Assembly: GCF_041740695.1 (NCBI RefSeq) | Contig: NZ_JBGSLK010000020.1 | Location: forward strand, 62,001 to 126,000 | Origin: Haliscomenobacter sp041740695 | Lineage (GTDB): Bacteria; Bacteroidota; Bacteroidia; Chitinophagales; Saprospiraceae | DNA: 64,000 nt | Direction of reading: 5' to 3' | Shown here: positions 25,554 to 33,997 of the stretch, piece by piece | How positions within the stretch are numbered: the stretch's first letter is position 1 | How the letters are laid out: each line of letters opens with the position of its first letter | Program-made: the position numbers and the translations under genes | The notes under the pieces: generated by a model | Told to the model about the DNA's origin: nothing | Databases searched by the model: none | The model's input: the letters and a program-made list of their open reading frames with translations, nothing else

Positions 25554-28500
25554 TTAATTCACAAACATCACCCCTTTTTCCTTCGCCATTTGGTTGATTT
25601 TGTAAAGATTGCCATCGATGGTGTTTTTCAGTTTGCCCAACTCCTCATCCACCATTTTACTCAACTTGGTTCGCACTTCTTCCCCTTGTTGGGTCGGGCG
25701 GAAATCCCCCTGGGCCTGTTCCACCATCAAGTGCGCCAAACGGTTGTTCAACTTGATGCCATAATTGAGTGGATCCTGCACACTTTGGTTTTTGGTTTGG
25801 TGGATGGTATTTTCGATGGTATTCAGTTCATCCTCAAATTTCTTGATGGCGTCCATCATGTCCTTGTTTTTTTCGTCGCTGCCCAGTTTGTTTTTCAGGT
25901 ACCCCAGGTCTTCTTTGATTTTGCGCAGGTTGATGATGCCTTCGTTGGCTTCCGTGACCTTGTTGCGCACCTTCATCAGGAATTCAAATTGCGCTTGAAA
26001 ATCTTCGGGGCTGGTATTCAAACGTGGGTCTTTGAGGATTTCAAATTCCTGAGTTTGGCTTTGGCCGTTTACAGTCAGGCGCACCTGGTATTTGCCGGGT
26101 ATGGCTTTCGGCCCTTGGTTGGGCGAGCCATAAAAGACCATGCCCGGAAAGGTTTTGTAGCCCGAATAACGCATGTCCCACACAAAACGGCCGCCTCCGG
26201 CTTTGAGGGTGATCAGGTTTAACTTGTCCTTGGCCTTGTTGCTGAATGTACGGATGGTATCGCCGTCACTTTCCAGAATATCGATTTTTACTTCCGCCCC
26301 AGGCTCCAGTTTTTTGATGAAATAATGGATCATTACCCCGTTGGGATGGTTTTCGCCTTCCAGTTTAGGGTCGCGGCGATTGCTACCCGCCATGCGGTAA
26401 GTCGGCATGGGTTGGTACAAAATCACCTCTTTGGCGGCTACTTCAGCCCTCAGTTGCTGCAAAGGAGTCAGGTCGTCGATGATCCAAAAGCTGCGCCCGT
26501 GGGTAGCAGCAATGAGGTTGTCGTTTTTGACCGCCAAATCGGCAATCGGTACAGGAGGCAGGTTGAGTTGTAACTTTTGCCAGTTGTCTCCATCATCAAA
26601 GGAGACCCACACGCCTTTTTCGGTGCCCGCATACAGTAGTCCTTTGCGTTTTTGGTCAGCTCGTACAACCCGGACGAATTCATCTTTGGGGATTCCTTTG
26701 GTCGTAACCGCCCAAGTTTTGCCATAATCCAGAGTCCGGTAAATGTAGGGCGTATAGTCGCCAAACTTATAGGAAGTGGCGGCAATGTAAGCCTCACCTT
26801 TCACAAAAGGGCTAACTTCCACTGCGTTGACCATGTTGAGTTTGGGTGACATTGGCGGGGTTACGTTTTTCCAGTTTTTGCCGCCATCCTGGCTCAGTTG
26901 CACCAGGCCATCGTCGGAACCCGTCCAGATTTCGCCCTCGGTGTAAGGCGACTCTGCTGCCGCAAAAATATTGGCGTAATACTCCGCTCCGGTATTGTCC
27001 TGGGTAATTGGGCCACCGGAGGATTTGATCGTTCCTGGTTCGGCACGGGTCAGATCAGGACTGATCACTTCCCAACTTTCGCCACCATTCATACTCATGT
27101 GCAGGTGGTTGGAACAAGCGTAGAGTTTTTTGGGATTGTGCGGGCTAAAAAAGACCGGATAGTTCCAGTTGAACCTGTACTTCATCACTTCCGCACCCGA
27201 GCCTGCGGGCAGATCGGGATAGACGTTGGTAGAGCGCTCTTGACCCGTTTCCAGGTTTTGCATGGTCATGTAACCTTTGTAGTCACCGCCGTAAACCACT
27301 TCACTATTGAGCGGATCGGGTGCCAAGTGGGCGCTTTCCCCAATGGCCAGGGCTGTCCAGTCTTTTTCCGTCACGGCACCACTATTCGTACGGTGAGGGA
27401 TACGTACACTGGAATTGTCTTGCTGTGCTCCGTAGATGCGATAGGGAAAATGATTGTCGGTCGATACGCGGTAAAATTGGGCGGTAGGTTGGTTGTGGTA
27501 GGTTGTCCAGTTGTTGCCGCCATCGTTGGACACTTGCGCGCCGCCGTCGTCGGCCATGATCATCCGGCGGTTGTTGTCGGGGTCAATCCAAAGGTCGTGG
27601 TGGTCACCATGCGGGGCATTTTTGAGGGTAAAAGTGCGGCCTCCGTCTTTGGAAATGCCGTAACTCACGTTCAGCACGTACACGATGTCTTCATTTTGAG
27701 AGTCGGCAGTAATGCGGCAGTAGTACCAGGCGCGTTGGAGCAGGGCGCGATCCTGATTGATGCGGGCCCAGGTTTTGCCGCCATCCTCGGAGCGGTACAC
27801 CCCACCTTCCTTGTTTTCGATGATGGCCCAAACCCGATTGGAATTTTGGGGCGAAACCGTCACCCCGATGATGCCGTTGACGCCGCTGGGCATGCCGGGT
27901 TTGTCGGAAAGGTTTTCCCAGCTGTCACCGCCGTCGGTGCTTTTCCAGAGTTTGGAATCCGGGCCTCCGCTGTCCATGCGGTACCCATTGCGGGTCATGT
28001 TCCAGGTGCTGGCGTAGATGATGCGCGGGTTGTTGGGGTCGAGGATGAGGTCAGCTGCGCCCGCTTTATCGTTGATGTAGAGGATTTTTTTCCAGCTCAG
28101 GCCACCATCCATGCTGCGGAATACGCCGCGCATTTCGTTGGGTTTCCAGAGGTTGCCCAGGGCGGCTACGTACAGCACATCGGCGTTTTTGGGGTGGACC
28201 CGAATGCGGGCAATGTGCCGGGAGTCTTGGAGGCCAATGCTTTTCCAGGTCGCGCCCGCGTCGGTGGACCGCCAGAGTCCGGCGCCAGAAGCGACGTTGT
28301 TGCGCAGGGTTTGTTCACCTTCACCTACGTAAATGACGTTGGGGTCACTCTCCGCCACGGCAACTGCGCCAATTGAGCCTCCGAAGTATTTGTCGCTGAT
28401 GTTGTCCCAGGTTTGGCCCGCATCCTGGGTGCGCCAGACTCCCCCACCGACGGTGCCGAAGTAGTACAAATTGGGATTGCCGCGTACACCCGTGGCGGTA

Positions 28501-28649
28501 CTGGAGCGGCCGCCACGAAAGGGGCCGAGTTCACGCCAGCGGAGGCCTTCGTAAAGGGTGGGGTCAAAAGTGAGGGACTTATTGGTTTGGGCCAGGCTCA
28601 GGATGCTGAATAAGAGCAGCGTGCCAAGGGAGAGAATGGATTTTTGCAT
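25554..28649 (-). CDS. Large secreted BNR/Vps10-type beta-propeller protein
   Basis: A 1031-residue protein with a Sec signal peptide (MQKSILSLGTLLLFSILSLAQ). Residues about 30-720 hold many BNR/Asp-box repeats of the form S-x-D-G-G-x-T-W: STDAGATWKSIG, SEDGGKTWARIN, SNDGGNNWTTYH, SQDGGKNWKNVT, SFDDGDNWQKLQ. This is the fold of sortilin-Vps10, photosystem assembly and xyloglucanase-like propellers. Residues about 780-890 are an Ig-like domain (GAEVKIDILESDGDTIRTFSN), and the end is helical (VRNKVTEANEGIINLRKIKEDL). Close relatives are annotated only as glycosyl hydrolase or WD40/YVTN/BNR proteins; glycosidase activity is not proven. It lies upstream of SusC on the same strand, with 242 bases between. 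Confidence 0.85.
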   Translation of the reverse strand: MQKSILSLGTLLLFSILSLAQTNKSLTFDPTLYEGLRWRELGPFRGGRSSTATGVRGNPNLYYFGTVGGGVWRTQDAGQTWDNISDKYFGGSIGAVAVAESDPNVIYVGEGEQTLRNNVASGAGLWRSTDAGATWKSIGLQDSRHIARIRVHPKNADVLYVAALGNLWKPNEMRGVFRSMDGGLSWKKILYINDKAGAADLILDPNNPRIIYASTWNMTRNGYRMDSGGPDSKLWKSTDGGDSWENLSDKPGMPSGVNGIIGVTVSPQNSNRVWAIIENKEGGVYRSEDGGKTWARINQDRALLQRAWYYCRITADSQNEDIVYVLNVSYGISKDGGRTFTLKNAPHGDHHDLWIDPDNNRRMIMADDGGAQVSNDGGNNWTTYHNQPTAQFYRVSTDNHFPYRIYGAQQDNSSVRIPHRTNSGAVTEKDWTALAIGESAHLAPDPLNSEVVYGGDYKGYMTMQNLETGQERSTNVYPDLPAGSGAEVMKYRFNWNYPVFFSPHNPKKLYACSNHLHMSMNGGESWEVISPDLTRAEPGTIKSSGGPITQDNTGAEYYANIFAAAESPYTEGEIWTGSDDGLVQLSQDGGKNWKNVTPPMSPKLNMVNAVEVSPFVKGEAYIAATSYKFGDYTPYIYRTLDYGKTWAVTTKGIPKDEFVRVVRADQKRKGLLYAGTEKGVWVSFDDGDNWQKLQLNLPPVPIADLAVKNDNLIAATHGRSFWIIDDLTPLQQLRAEVAAKEVILYQPMPTYRMAGSNRRDPKLEGENHPNGVMIHYFIKKLEPGAEVKIDILESDGDTIRTFSNKAKDKLNLITLKAGGGRFVWDMRYSGYKTFPGMVFYGSPNQGPKAIPGKYQVRLTVNGQSQTQEFEILKDPRLNTSPEDFQAQFEFLMKVRNKVTEANEGIINLRKIKEDLGYLKNKLGSDEKNKDMMDAIKKFEDELNTIENTIHQTKNQSVQDPLNYGIKLNNRLAHLMVEQAQGDFRPTQQGEEVRTKLSKMVDEELGKLKNTIDGNLYKINQMAKEKGVMFVN

Positions 28650-28780
28650 TTGGTTCGGCTTGTGTTTGTTTCTGGGGATTAAAATAGGGAAAAATGAGGA
28701 GGGTTGTTTCTCGGAGGGTGATTTTTTCCAGCAAAAATGGGAGTCGTGGGTGAGCCCGGATTACTGAAAACACTACCAAA

Positions 28781-28958
28781 GCGACATTTTTATTAGCACA
28801 AAGGGAAAAAAAGAGGACTCAGAGGACACAGAGTTAGATGTTGACAGGGTTTTAGCCAAAAATGAGGATTAATAGGAAATACTAATCGGGTGCATCGCTT
28901 TGTCAACGTCTAACTCTGTGTCCTCTTTTTTTTCCTTTGTGATAAAAAATTGTGTCGC
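28781..28958. repeat. Long fold-back element (178 bp) in an intergenic gap
   Basis: Left arm GCGACATTTTTATTAGCACA and on through GAGGACACAGAGTTAGATGT; right arm GTCAACGTCTAACTCTGTGT and on through CCTTTGTGATAAAAAATTGT, ending GTCGC. The arms are about 58-66 bases and nearly complementary, with a 54-base centre. It occupies most of the 412-base gap between the BNR gene and the GldM-like gene; the rest of the gap shows no gene. It looks like a non-coding mobile or REP-type element; no transposase is nearby. Confidence 0.8.
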
Positions 28959-29061
28959 TCTATGTTTTTCTGAAAAATCAAGAATGACGAACCGTTGATC
29001 ATTTTAGAATGTAACCTTTTCCCCTCCCCGCATTCTTCCCTTAAACAAAACCCACCCAACC

Positions 29062-29733
29062 ATGAACCAATTATTGATCGCCGCTCTAGCCTTCCTCTTC
29101 TTACACAGCATTTATTTTCCCAAGCCAGTTGAAAAACCTGAAATCGCCATCAGCACCGCAGGTTATCCGCGCATCCTGGTTGGCGTCAACAACCCCATTG
29201 ACATTGTGGCTCAGCAGGCAAAACCGGTCTATCGGAATCAAATCAGTCTTCGGTTTGAGCATCCAAATCCTGACTCCAGTTCCCGTGCTGTTTTGACTGG
29301 TGATAAAGGGCATTTTAGGCTACTGGTCGACACAACGGGTATACTTATTTTAAGCATCAAAACAGAGCAAGGAATCGTTGAGAAAAAACTCCGTTGTGTT
29401 CCGCTGGATGCAGTAACAAATTTTGGAGGTCTGAAAAAAAGTGGCAAAATGAGCAGTGCGATGTTTAAAGCCCAAGGAGGAATAATCGCTTTGATTGAAT
29501 GCTGTGACATTGATGCCCGTTGCCAGGTCATCGACTACGAAATCCTAAAATTTAATACCCGTAGTATGGCCTTTCGGGGCAGCAACACTGGAGGTTCCTT
29601 TGATGCGACCGTTCGCCCCATCATCAACCGCGCACTACCTGGTGACATTTATTGGTTTCGCAATATTCGTTATCGTTGTCCTGGGAGTGCACAGCCTAGT
29701 TTTGCTCAAGATATTGCTGTGGAGATTGAATGA
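29062..29733 (+). CDS. Secreted protein with a GldM C-terminal-like domain
   Basis: A 223-residue protein with an N-terminal hydrophobic segment (MNQLLIAALAFLFLHSIYF). The part from AISTAGYPRILVGVNNPIDI to the end resembles the two C-terminal Ig-like domains of the gliding/type IX secretion protein GldM, including GDIYWFRNIRYRCPGSAQP near the end. It lacks the N-terminal membrane helix and the long helical shaft of true GldM (about 500 residues) and no gldKLN genes are nearby. Such free GldM-like proteins are common in Bacteroidota; the role is unknown. Confidence 0.65.
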   Translation: MNQLLIAALAFLFLHSIYFPKPVEKPEIAISTAGYPRILVGVNNPIDIVAQQAKPVYRNQISLRFEHPNPDSSSRAVLTGDKGHFRLLVDTTGILILSIKTEQGIVEKKLRCVPLDAVTNFGGLKKSGKMSSAMFKAQGGIIALIECCDIDARCQVIDYEILKFNTRSMAFRGSNTGGSFDATVRPIINRALPGDIYWFRNIRYRCPGSAQPSFAQDIAVEIE

Positions 29734-29837
29734 TTGGAATAATGGAATCAAGAATTTGTACTTGCCCCGTATTTTTTCCTCCCATCCAATTTACTATTTT
29801 GCAAGATCAATAATCACCAACGGCCTAAACCATTTCC

Positions 29838-30821
29838 ATGTACACCGGAAAAGAATTTACATTCAATCTACTCTGGCATTTCGCCCGCAAAAATCTGTTC
29901 AGAACCATGATTGTCAGTATTGTGGCTGTGATCTTGTATCAGGTTTTGGGTTACACTTTTGTCGCCATTCCTTTTCTGCCCGTTGGTACCATTGGTACGG
30001 CAGTAGCGTTTTATGTCGGTTTCAAAAACAACCAGGCTTACGACCGGCTGTGGGAAGCCCGCAAACTCTGGGGCGGATTCACCAATACCAGCCGCAATTT
30101 TTCAGCGCAGTTGATTGCTTTAGTTGAAGATAAAACCGTGGTCAGAGAACTGCTTTACCGACACATCGCCTACCTTAATGTACTGCGGCTTCAACTGCGC
30201 AAAACCATCCCCTGGGCCACGAGTAAGGATGATTTGCACCAAACCTTCCGCGGGGAGCGCGCTGAATTGGAAGAGTTTGACCAAGGTTTAAAAAAGATCC
30301 TGGAGGAAAACAACAAGGGGGAGTATTATGAAACTTTGCGGGTCAAAAACAACGTGGCATCGGGCATTCTCAAGTTGCAAATCCTGGATTTAACCCGTCT
30401 CAAACGGGAGAAAAAGCTTGACGAATACGAGCACAGCGATCTGGTGCGCCACGTCAACGAATTATTCAATTTACAAGGAGGCTGCGAACGCCTCAAAAGC
30501 ACACCCTTGTTTCGGCAATACAGCATCTTTAGTCGGGTATTCGTGGTGCTGTTCATCTACCTTTTGCCCTTTGGTTTGTTGAAGGATTTGGGCAATCTGG
30601 CCAACTGGGGAGTTTGGCTCACCATTCCCTTTTCGATGCTGATTTCCTGGGTGTTTTTTACAATGGAACAAATTGGAGAGTTTTCCGAAAACCCATTTGA
30701 CAACTCAGTCAACGATACGCCTATTTCCGCGATTTGCCGCAACATTGAAATTGACATCAAGGAGTTTTTGGGTGAGGCGCTGCCAGCGAAGATGAATCCT
30801 GTGGATGATGTGCTGCTTTAG
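29838..30821 (+). CDS. Bestrophin-family membrane channel protein
   Basis: A 327-residue protein of the bacterial bestrophin (UPF0187) family. It starts MYTGKEFTFNLLWHFARKNL, followed by a first membrane span, the conserved pore-neck segment VAFYVGFKNNQAYDRLWEAR, a cytosolic helical part, and further spans at about 230-280 (FSRVFVVLFIYLLPFGLL; WLTIPFSMLISWVFFTMEQI). The end has GEFSENPFDNSVNDTPISAI, the usual bestrophin NPF motif. Bacterial members form pentameric cation or anion channels. A small channel-like gene follows on the opposite strand, 5 bases away at the stop codons. Confidence 0.92.
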   Translation: MYTGKEFTFNLLWHFARKNLFRTMIVSIVAVILYQVLGYTFVAIPFLPVGTIGTAVAFYVGFKNNQAYDRLWEARKLWGGFTNTSRNFSAQLIALVEDKTVVRELLYRHIAYLNVLRLQLRKTIPWATSKDDLHQTFRGERAELEEFDQGLKKILEENNKGEYYETLRVKNNVASGILKLQILDLTRLKREKKLDEYEHSDLVRHVNELFNLQGGCERLKSTPLFRQYSIFSRVFVVLFIYLLPFGLLKDLGNLANWGVWLTIPFSMLISWVFFTMEQIGEFSENPFDNSVNDTPISAICRNIEIDIKEFLGEALPAKMNPVDDVLL

Positions 30822-30826
30822 CAGTT

Positions 30827-31192
30827 TTAATCACCTGCGTTTTTATCATCTTCTAGTTGTAAAATGTGTAGCACTCGGTGGATGATGGGCGCAAAAAAGA
30901 CCGCCGTGGTGCTCAAAAAAACCACCCCGCTGTACAGTGCGTAAAAGGACGAAAAGAGTTTGGCAGCAGTCGTATGCATTGGCATCTCAGCCACCGGGCC
31001 CATCCCCGTTAAAATCATCGAGGACATGTAAAAACTGTCCAGCCAACTGATGTGCCCAACGGCATGGTAGCCAACCATCCCAATGGCCAAGGAAACAAAA
31101 ATAAGCAGGCCACAAAAGAATCCATATCGCCCAACGCGGATTAAAAAATGAGAAAAGGGTACAAGTTTTTGAGTGCGGTGTTCGAGTTTCAT
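30827..31192 (-). CDS. Small two-span membrane protein resembling a K+ channel pore
   Basis: A 121-residue protein with two membrane helices (GFFCGLLIFVSLAIGMVGYH at about 24-44 and a second at about 88-108). Between them a re-entrant-like loop reads SFYMSSMILTGMGPVAEM. The arrangement helix-pore loop-helix matches Ion_trans_2 channels, but the filter is TGMGP instead of TVGYG, so K+ selectivity is doubtful. It converges with the bestrophin gene. The role is unknown; a divergent channel or an adapted structural protein are both possible. Confidence 0.6.
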   Translation of the reverse strand: MKLEHRTQKLVPFSHFLIRVGRYGFFCGLLIFVSLAIGMVGYHAVGHISWLDSFYMSSMILTGMGPVAEMPMHTTAAKLFSSFYALYSGVVFLSTTAVFFAPIIHRVLHILQLEDDKNAGD

Positions 31193-31331
31193 GTGGTTTG
31201 GATTTGTTGATTCATGCTAAAGCTGAGGGATTAAAAATAGTACCAAGCATTTAAACAACCTTATTTTCAACCCAAAAAAACCTATCTTTATCCGCACACC
31301 CATTTACTGTGAGGGTAAAACGACTACAGCT

Positions 31332-32594
31332 ATGCCTTTGGCCCAACCCATTGCCGCTCTGCGCCAGGAACTGAATAAACTGCTGGCTGATGATGACCTG
31401 CCAGCGGGCCTTAAACTGTGTAAAGGACTGTTGCCCGAAACTGGCGAAAAATTCCAACTCATCCTGGCCATGCAGGCCCAGCTCCAGCAGTTGAACAAGG
31501 ACAACATCAAAGGCAAAATCACCCAGGAGGAATACGCCCGTCGCCTGGCCATTATCGTGGATGCCTTCATCACCTTTGTATCGGAGCTGGAAACGGTTGA
31601 CTTTGATCCACCCGCCGTCGATTCTGATGCTGACACCCAAAATGGCTTCCAAACCGGCCATGTGCTCTACCGCGTACCCCACAATATGGCCCTCGGCAAA
31701 GCCAGTATTTGCACCATCCGCGTAGCTGTTGATGAAGACGCAATTCTAGAAGACATCATCATCGACAAAGACACTCGCCTGAAGGAAAAAATCGAAGTTT
31801 CCGAACGCATGAGCGCCGAAATAGTGGGCACTGAAAGTCAGACCTTTGACATCCTCTCACTCAATGCCAAAGACCAGCGAGTACACCCCACGGGTTATAC
31901 GCAATGGTTGTTTCGGGTGACGCCCCTGCTGGAAGGTGAACACCAATTGCTGGTGAAAGTCTCCTTGCTGGAGTTTGACCCAAACACCAAAGAATACGTG
32001 CCCCGCGATGTGTCGGTGCTGGAAACGGTGGTGGTCACAAGTGTCAGCCAGCACAGCGACGAGGAGGAAGCACCGCTAAAACTGATCGAAAAGTCCATTG
32101 TAGTGGGCAAAAAGCCGGATAAAAAAATAAACATCAACATTGAAAAGGGCAATTTTGACCCTGCCCTTGAAATCACTGGGACAACGGAGCTCAACCTTGA
32201 TGATTTAAGCGACATTTTGATTCCCATCGTGAAGAACAGTGGAAAAAAAGGAGCTAAAACGGGGGCAAAACCTAGCCCAAACAGTCCCACCCGTTCTGGG
32301 CACGCTGACCCATTTTACAAACAAATGGTCTTGGTTAAAGGCGGCGATTTTTACCTCAGCCAATCCGCAGTGACCTATGCGCAATGGCGGGCGGTGATGG
32401 GTAGCAACGCCTCCAGTTTTGATGGTTGTGACGAATGCTCAGTAGAAGAAGTAAGTCGGGAGGACATTCAGGCGTTCCTCAAAACGCTGAATGGGCAGAC
32501 GGGGAGGCAGTATCGTTTGGCGACTGAGGGGGAATGGGAATTTGCGGTGAGGGCTGGGTATCGGAAGGGTTTGGGGGTTTCGCTTGTGCTGTAA
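31332..32594 (+). CDS. Decayed conflict-system-type protein: effector-associated domain plus partial sulfatase-modifying-factor domain
   Basis: A 420-residue protein. Residues 1-90 are all-helical and match the EAD11-type effector-associated domain pattern (LADDDLPAGLKLCKGLLPE, LQQLNKDNIKGKITQEEYAR). Residues about 100-260 form an unassigned beta-rich part that reads like a caspase/ternary-system linker (LFRVTPLLEGEHQLLVKVSL). From about 331, a formylglycine-generating-enzyme-like (FGE/SUMF) domain starts MVLVKGGDF, jumps directly to VTYAQWRAVMG (the usual segment between is missing), continues RLATEGEWEFAVRAG and then ends in GYRKGLGVSLVL. The last about 130 residues of an FGE domain are absent. 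So the effector part is deleted internally and at the end. In other genomes such fusions belong to predicted biological-conflict systems. Confidence 0.65.
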   Translation: MPLAQPIAALRQELNKLLADDDLPAGLKLCKGLLPETGEKFQLILAMQAQLQQLNKDNIKGKITQEEYARRLAIIVDAFITFVSELETVDFDPPAVDSDADTQNGFQTGHVLYRVPHNMALGKASICTIRVAVDEDAILEDIIIDKDTRLKEKIEVSERMSAEIVGTESQTFDILSLNAKDQRVHPTGYTQWLFRVTPLLEGEHQLLVKVSLLEFDPNTKEYVPRDVSVLETVVVTSVSQHSDEEEAPLKLIEKSIVVGKKPDKKININIEKGNFDPALEITGTTELNLDDLSDILIPIVKNSGKKGAKTGAKPSPNSPTRSGHADPFYKQMVLVKGGDFYLSQSAVTYAQWRAVMGSNASSFDGCDECSVEEVSREDIQAFLKTLNGQTGRQYRLATEGEWEFAVRAGYRKGLGVSLVL

Positions 32595-32610
32595 GAGAAG
32601 CATACACGTT

Positions 32611-33552
32611 TTATTTCTGAACAGCCATCCGCCCCAAAACCTGATCATACAGGATGTCATGTGATCCTTCAAATACCGTCAAACGAATATTCCTGGATGC
32701 ATTCTGGTAAAGAATCGCCCGATCTCCTAATTTTTCGGATGGATTTTGAGCAGGAAACGACCGCGTTTTTAACATCAGCTCCTTGTCTTCTACGGCAACA
32801 TACCGTGTCTGGTCTTTTTCCTTGTAGTCCTTCAATAGTTTATTGTAAAAATTGATGGATTGAGAAATGGGCACTGAGCCCGTATACCCATCGTGAACCC
32901 CCACATAAATTTGCAGCAGGCTATTCTTACGCTTGCTCAGCGGTGTTTCCCAAAACAAGGGTGAACGTGCCCTTGCTTTCCCCGCATCAAAAGCCCCATT
33001 GGCACCAATGCATTGCACAATTTCAGCGGCATATTTGTTCTTGCGTTCTACTGATTCTGCGTACCAGGCCTCCAAATCCGAAATAGAAGCCCAGGCCGAA
33101 AAGCCACGAATGGCGTGCCGCGAGCGCATGTAAGTCGCCAGGGTAGCATAGCCGCCGCCACTGTAACCCACCACATAAATTTGTTTGCGGTCAACTTTCA
33201 GGTTTTTTAGCGCCCAATCAATCGCTTCGTCGATATCCGAAAGCACAAATTCGCTGCAACAAGCTTTAGGATGGTTGTTCACTCCCCTAAAATTCGGAAA
33301 GAGGTAATTCCAGTTTTTGGCATGCACCTGAGTCGCCATCATGCCCTTTTGTGAATCAGCAGAATTGCTCCAGGAATGCAATTCTACGACCAGTGGTTGA
33401 AGTGTAGCAGCCGTTGATTTATCGTAATAAAAAACCTGGATATTGCCATCCAATACTGAGCGAATGCTGTCTTTTCGAAGGTAATCGGGTCGTTGGGCAA
33501 AGGCTGAAAATCCGAGCGCGCAGAGACAAATGATCAAAAGGGACTGTTTCAT
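32611..33552 (-). CDS. Secreted alpha/beta hydrolase (prolyl-oligopeptidase/S9-like)
   Basis: A 313-residue protein with a Sec signal peptide (MKQSLLIICLCALGFSAFAQ). The alpha/beta-hydrolase core is clear: PLVVELHSWSNSADS (oxyanion region), DIDEAIDWALKN before the nucleophile strand, the elbow GYSGGG with its Ser near residue 150, an Asp in GVHDGYTGS and a His in EGSHD near the end. Four Cys may form disulfides in the exported protein. Family knowledge suggests a peptidase or esterase of the S9/dienelactone hydrolase clan; substrate unknown. It converges with the decayed EAD-FGE gene, 16 bases apart. Confidence 0.85.
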   Translation of the reverse strand: MKQSLLIICLCALGFSAFAQRPDYLRKDSIRSVLDGNIQVFYYDKSTAATLQPLVVELHSWSNSADSQKGMMATQVHAKNWNYLFPNFRGVNNHPKACCSEFVLSDIDEAIDWALKNLKVDRKQIYVVGYSGGGYATLATYMRSRHAIRGFSAWASISDLEAWYAESVERKNKYAAEIVQCIGANGAFDAGKARARSPLFWETPLSKRKNSLLQIYVGVHDGYTGSVPISQSINFYNKLLKDYKEKDQTRYVAVEDKELMLKTRSFPAQNPSEKLGDRAILYQNASRNIRLTVFEGSHDILYDQVLGRMAVQK

Positions 33553-33645
33553 AAGGAGGTCACTGAGTTAACAATAAACCAAGATACGACGCAGGTGACT
33601 ATTACGGTTAAAATTTGAAAAATTTGAAAAAAATGCCTTCCCCAC

Positions 33646-33675
33646 TTGCACATTTCTCAAAAGCCTATATCTTTG
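33646..33675 (+). promoter_or_regulatory. Promoter of the trp operon
   Basis: TTG at 33646-33648, a 19-base spacer, then TATCTTTG at 33668-33675: a near-ideal Bacteroidota promoter. Transcription should start around 33682, about 19 bases before the leader peptide start. Confidence 0.8.
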
Positions 33676-33700
33676 CAAGCGAATTGAAAAACTTTCAATC

Positions 33701-33763
33701 ATGACTGTATCTGTTCAAAACAACAATTGGTGGTGGCGTCTGAATCATTCCGTTCTCGGGTGA
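33701..33763 (+). CDS. trpL: trp leader peptide with three tandem Trp codons
   Basis: A 20-codon frame MTVSVQNNNWWWRLNHSVLG. The three TGG codons at 33728-33736 are the typical sensor of a ribosome-mediated trp attenuator. When charged tRNA-Trp is scarce the ribosome stalls here and the downstream terminator should not form. The peptide itself probably has no other function. It sits between the trp promoter and the attenuator, 234 bases before trpE. It overlaps one arm of a possible 1:2 hairpin (33719-33725 with 33780-33786). Confidence 0.88.
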   Translation: MTVSVQNNNWWWRLNHSVLG

Positions 33764-33803
33764 AGTAGCTAGCCATTGATGTTGTTAAAGGAACATACAG
33801 CGC

Positions 33804-33847
33804 AAAAACGGCTTGTCGGATCACTCGGCAAGCCGTTTTTGTTTTTG
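33804..33847 (+). terminator. trp attenuator terminator
   Basis: AAAAACGGCTTG, a 13-base loop, CAAGCCGTTTTT, then GTTTTT: a 12-pair stem followed by a U-rich tail, 40 bases after the leader-peptide stop codon. Part of the 5' arm (GGCT) can also pair with AGCC at 33771-33774, giving an alternative antiterminator. That pairing is inference by eye. Confidence 0.85.
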
Positions 33848-33864
33848 GTCCATTTTTGAAAAAA

Positions 33865-33985
33865 GTTGAGGGAGGTTGAGGGAAGTTGAGGGAGGTTGAG
33901 GCTCCGCGAGCGTCTTTGACAAGGACGCGTCTAAGTTACTCGCGGTAGCCTCAACTTTCCTCAACCTTCTCAACCTCCTCAACCC
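33865..33985. repeat. Palindromic repeat, GTTGAGG family, copy 1 (trp leader to trpE)
   Basis: Purine-rich arms made of repeated GTTGAGGGAG units face pyrimidine-rich arms of CCTCAAC units, around a core CTTTGACAAGGACGCGTCTA. The second copy at 39836-39967 has this core reverse-complemented. It lies between the attenuator and the trpE start and would form a large hairpin in the trp mRNA. Confidence 0.9.
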
Positions 33986-33997
33986 CAAACAACAACC

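Noticed and set aside
26898..28376. Long open frame antisense to the BNR-repeat gene (492 codons)
   Set aside because: It runs opposite to a clear BNR protein; composition is Val/Gly/His-rich in a way typical of a shadow frame, and no family motif is seen.
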